Part shown: in pieces, positions 61,668 to 64,000 of the stretch
Layout: every line of letters starts with the position of its first letter
How positions within the stretch are numbered: position 1 is the first letter of the stretch
NCBI RefSeq assembly: GCF_038751955.1
Contig: NZ_JBCEXH010000002.1
Coordinates: 248,001 to 312,000 of the forward strand
Direction of reading: 5' to 3'
Source: Methanocalculus natronophilus
GTDB lineage: Archaea; Halobacteriota; Methanomicrobia; Methanomicrobiales; Methanocorpusculaceae
Length of the DNA stretch: 64,000 bases
Position numbers and translations under genes: made by a program
Notes under the pieces: model-generated
What the model was told of the DNA's origin: nothing
Databases searched by the model: none
Seen by the model: the letters and a program-made list of their open reading frames with translations, nothing else

Positions 61668-62228
61668 ATGGCAGATACCGCTCTTCTGATAGTTGATATG
61701 CAGAACGATTTTGCAGGCAGGGACGCTCCCCTCAGGGTGGCCGGAGCTGATGCAATCATCCCGCAGATACAGGCTCTCCTGCATCATTTCAGGAGAGAAG
61801 ATCTCCCGGTGATTCATATCCTCAGGGTACACCGGATGGATGGTGCGGATGTCGAACATTTCCGGAGGGAGATCTTTTCCAAAACCCCGTTTGCGGTTGC
61901 CGGGACACAAGGTGCTGAGGTGATTGCTGATCTCTCCCCGGTGCCGGGGGAGTATATCATATCAAAGACGCGGATGAGCGGTTTTATGGGGACAGATCTC
62001 GATCTGCTGCTGCGATCGGCAGGCATCAGAACTGTTGTGGTCTCTGGTATCCAGACACCCAACTGCATCAGGACTACAGTCTTTGATGCAATGGCATATG
62101 GATATGATACCGTCGTTGTCTCTGATGCAACCGCTGCTGCCACACCAGAGATCCATGAGACAAATCTCCGTGATATGGCAGCAATCGGGGTCTCTCTCAC
62201 CACGACTCATGCATATCTCTTTGGATGA
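61668..62228 (+). CDS. Isochorismatase-family cysteine hydrolase (nicotinamidase-like)
   Basis: The 186-residue protein shows the catalytic triad of the family: D10 in LLIVDMQNDF, K100 in IISKTRMSGF and C133 in VVSGIQTPNCIRTTVFDA. The cis-peptide and substrate-pocket segment VVSGIQTPNC is typical of nicotinamidase/isochorismatase enzymes. With nadXAC elsewhere in the window a nicotinamide salvage role is possible, but the metal-binding DxH motif of true nicotinamidases is not obvious, so the substrate is open. Confidence 0.88.
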   Translation: MADTALLIVDMQNDFAGRDAPLRVAGADAIIPQIQALLHHFRREDLPVIHILRVHRMDGADVEHFRREIFSKTPFAVAGTQGAEVIADLSPVPGEYIISKTRMSGFMGTDLDLLLRSAGIRTVVVSGIQTPNCIRTTVFDAMAYGYDTVVVSDATAAATPEIHETNLRDMAAIGVSLTTTHAYLFG

Positions 62229-62313
62229 TTTCTGACCTTGGGAAATTCGATCATAGGATCCCTTTTGGTGAGACGAGACTATCAAGTAGTTTTGGGTTGA
62301 TACCGGGTACACC

Positions 62314-63510
62314 ATGCAGGCAAAAGTACCGGTATCGGAACTCAATTCCCGTCTCCTCCGGTTCCGGCAGCGGATGGAGAGATCAGCTCCTGACTGGGAG
62401 CTTGCGGCCTTCTTTGGAAAGATCAACCAGTACTACTTCACCGGGACAATGCAGGATGGTCTCCTGCTTGTTCCACGCGATGGCGATCCCGTCTACTGGG
62501 TACGCCGGAGTTATGACCGGGCTCTTCTGGAGTCACGATTCCCTGATATCAGGGAGATGCAAAGCTTCAGGGATGTGGCAGGTGCAATGGGCTCGTATCC
62601 CAAAACCTGCCATATCGAGACGGAGATCGTCCCGATAGCCCTCCTTGACCGGTTCAAAAAGCATATTCCGGTGACGCAGTTTGCATCTCTTGACACCCAG
62701 ATCGCGTATACAAGAGCAGAGAAGAGCAGCTATGAGATCGAACGGATGAGGCGGTCAGGTGAAATCCACCGGTATGTGCTTGAGGATCGCGTCCCCGAAC
62801 TCCTCTATTCCGGGATGAGCGAGGCGGATCTCGGCTGTCTTCTCCATACGACCCTGATCGAGGAGGGCCATCACGGGATCATCCGGTTCTCGATGTTTGG
62901 AAACGAGATCGTCCTTGGCCAGATCGCCTTTGGCGATCATTCAATCGCCCCGACATATTTCAATGGCCCTGGCGGGGCAGTCGGCCTCTCTCCGGCAGTC
63001 CCGCTGCTTGGGTCGCGTGAGCGAAAACTGCGGAAAGGCGACCTGGTCTTCCTGGATGTCGGGTGCGGGTATGAAGGCTACCATACCGATAAAACCATGA
63101 TCTACCAGTTCGGCAGCCCCCTCCCCGATGAAGCCCTCACCGCTCACGAGGCCTGCCTTAATCTCCAGGAGAAGGCCGCATCACTTCTCCGTCCGCACGC
63201 AATACCAGCAGATATCTATAAATTGATCCTCGAATCGGTTGAAGAAGAGTATCTCCCGAACTTCATGGGTTTTGGCAGGAGGCGTGTTCCATTCATCGGC
63301 CATGGCGTCGGCCTGGAGGTTGATGAATACCCGGTCATTGCAGACGGGTTTACAGAACCCCTTGCAATCGGCATGACGATTGCCCTTGAGCCAAAGATCG
63401 GGATCGCCGGTGTCGGGATGGTCGGAGGCGAGAATACCTATCTTGTCGGGGCAGGCGGAGGAGAGTCGATCACCGGCACGAGCCCGGGGCTGATCGAGGT
63501 GGGGTTTTAG
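62314..63510 (+). CDS. Xaa-Pro dipeptidase/aminopeptidase, M24 family
   Basis: The 398-residue protein has a creatinase-like N-terminal domain (about 1-140; RLLRFRQRMERSAPDWELAAFFGKINQYYFTGTMQDGLLLVP) and a pita-bread C-terminal domain. Metal ligands are seen in VFLDVGCGYEGYHTDKTMIY (two Asp), FIGHGVGLEVDEYP (His), TIALEPKIG (Glu) and MVGGENTYLV (Glu). The enzyme removes the N-terminal residue before proline, or splits Xaa-Pro dipeptides. Cytoplasmic; monocistronic to judge by flanking spacers. Confidence 0.91.
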   Translation: MQAKVPVSELNSRLLRFRQRMERSAPDWELAAFFGKINQYYFTGTMQDGLLLVPRDGDPVYWVRRSYDRALLESRFPDIREMQSFRDVAGAMGSYPKTCHIETEIVPIALLDRFKKHIPVTQFASLDTQIAYTRAEKSSYEIERMRRSGEIHRYVLEDRVPELLYSGMSEADLGCLLHTTLIEEGHHGIIRFSMFGNEIVLGQIAFGDHSIAPTYFNGPGGAVGLSPAVPLLGSRERKLRKGDLVFLDVGCGYEGYHTDKTMIYQFGSPLPDEALTAHEACLNLQEKAASLLRPHAIPADIYKLILESVEEEYLPNFMGFGRRRVPFIGHGVGLEVDEYPVIADGFTEPLAIGMTIALEPKIGIAGVGMVGGENTYLVGAGGGESITGTSPGLIEVGF

Positions 63511-63525
63511 CCCCCCCTTTTGGAT

Positions 63526-64000
63526 TCAGATTCCCGAATAGATTCCCGAACCAATAAGCCAGTCCGGGCCTGCCGGTACCACATAACAGAGTTTTACGCT
63601 TTCAAGGCCGGTTGCGGGGCTTGTGTGGGTGACATAGACAAATCCTCCACCCTCTTCTGCAACCATTATCTCCCATGCAACAGCCCTGACCCCGTACCTG
63701 TCCTCAAAGTCGAGCCGCTCTGATCCGATCTTTGCTGGCTGGTAGGGGAGGGCAAGTGTGGTGCCGTCATACCCATAGGCGAAGATGTAGTCATCCAGAA
63801 GCCCAAACTCTCCATCCTGGTCATTGAAGGCTGCAAGTGCCTCCTCTTTGCCATGTGCGTTCGCATACTCCCGTGCATGGTGGACACGGAGCACCAGTGC
63901 ATCCCGGTCAGCTTCAGAAAACTCTGCCCTGATGCCGGAGAGATAGATGCCTGATCCAACAAACCAGGTCTCATCGACCGGCTGGACATACGAGAGTTTC
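63526..64000 (-). CDS. Cache-domain protein (N-terminal part beyond window)
   Basis: The open minus-strand frame runs from the window edge to 63526, about 158 codons. Two repeats of a Cache (dCache/Cache_2) motif are visible: KLSYVQPVDETWFVGSGIYLS and the C-terminal VKLCYVVPAGPDWLIGSGIYSG. Between them are EALAAFNDQDGEFGLLDDYIFAYGYDGTTLALPYQPAKIGSERLDFEDRYGVRAVAWEIMVAEEGGGFVYVTHTSP. Cache domains bind small ligands outside the cell. It ends right after the Cache repeat, with no kinase or methyl-accepting domain, so it is probably a secreted or anchored ligand-binding protein. Confidence 0.8.
   Translation of the reverse strand, partial: KLSYVQPVDETWFVGSGIYLSGIRAEFSEADRDALVLRVHHAREYANAHGKEEALAAFNDQDGEFGLLDDYIFAYGYDGTTLALPYQPAKIGSERLDFEDRYGVRAVAWEIMVAEEGGGFVYVTHTSPATGLESVKLCYVVPAGPDWLIGSGIYSGI

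Overview
The window looks like chromosomal DNA of a methanogenic euryarchaeon of the order Methanomicrobiales. Markers are CofH (coenzyme F420), archaeal riboflavin synthase RibC, short archaeal ThiC and PurA, type II GAPDH, DNA polymerase D small subunit, Orc1/Cdc6, Hel308, KEOPS Cgi121, Rio1, Tsr3, PEGA surface proteins and the AblA/AblB pair for the osmolyte N-epsilon-acetyl-beta-lysine. AblAB and a membrane pyrophosphatase suggest salt or energy stress; a Methanocalculus-like genus is possible but not shown. No rRNA, tRNA, CRISPR array, transposase or integrase was recognised.

Layout. 1-16 kb is metabolic: membrane-anchored acetolactate decarboxylase, CDF zinc exporter, a ribH/ribC block framed by two aminotransferases, purE, thiC divergent from an MBL hydrolase, an iron-sulfur flavoprotein, pdxT/pdxS, a purA-trm112-DUF-cbiB operon, a signal peptidase and cofH. 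16-24 kb holds HTH/PAS and histidine kinase proteins, YgiQ, CheW and two PEGA proteins. 24-29 kb has an ADP-forming acyl-CoA synthetase with shuffled domains, a DUF523-like/nucleoside deoxyribosyltransferase fusion, Tsr3 and membrane or cysteine-cluster proteins. 29.7-35 kb is a three-gene response-regulator/kinase locus with a duplicated kinase core. 35-41 kb carries ablBA and nadX-nadA-nadC. 42-46 kb has mgtE with an unusual leader and hppA.

The centre of interest is 46-56 kb, a replication neighbourhood: DP1, orc1/cdc6, then about 1.4 kb without convincing genes that has the anatomy of a replication origin. It contains five origin recognition box (ORB) sequences, a nearly pure purine tract, an AT-rich unwinding candidate built of about nine 10-bp units and five 16-bp iteron-like repeats. 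A sixth ORB lies 8 bp upstream of the probable hel308 start, and Hel308 ends in a PCNA-binding (PIP) motif. 56-64 kb carries KH/rio1/tyrS, a STAND-like ATPase, GAPDH, an isochorismatase-family hydrolase, an Xaa-Pro peptidase and a truncated Cache-domain protein.

Other non-coding signals: two regions rich in complementary segments that may be structured RNAs (about 16.2-16.4 and 45.7-45.9 kb), a tandem 15-bp repeat carrying the TATA element of the nad operon, and a possible 44-codon leader ORF ending 3 nt before mgtE. All assignments come from reading sequence and motifs; no database search was possible.
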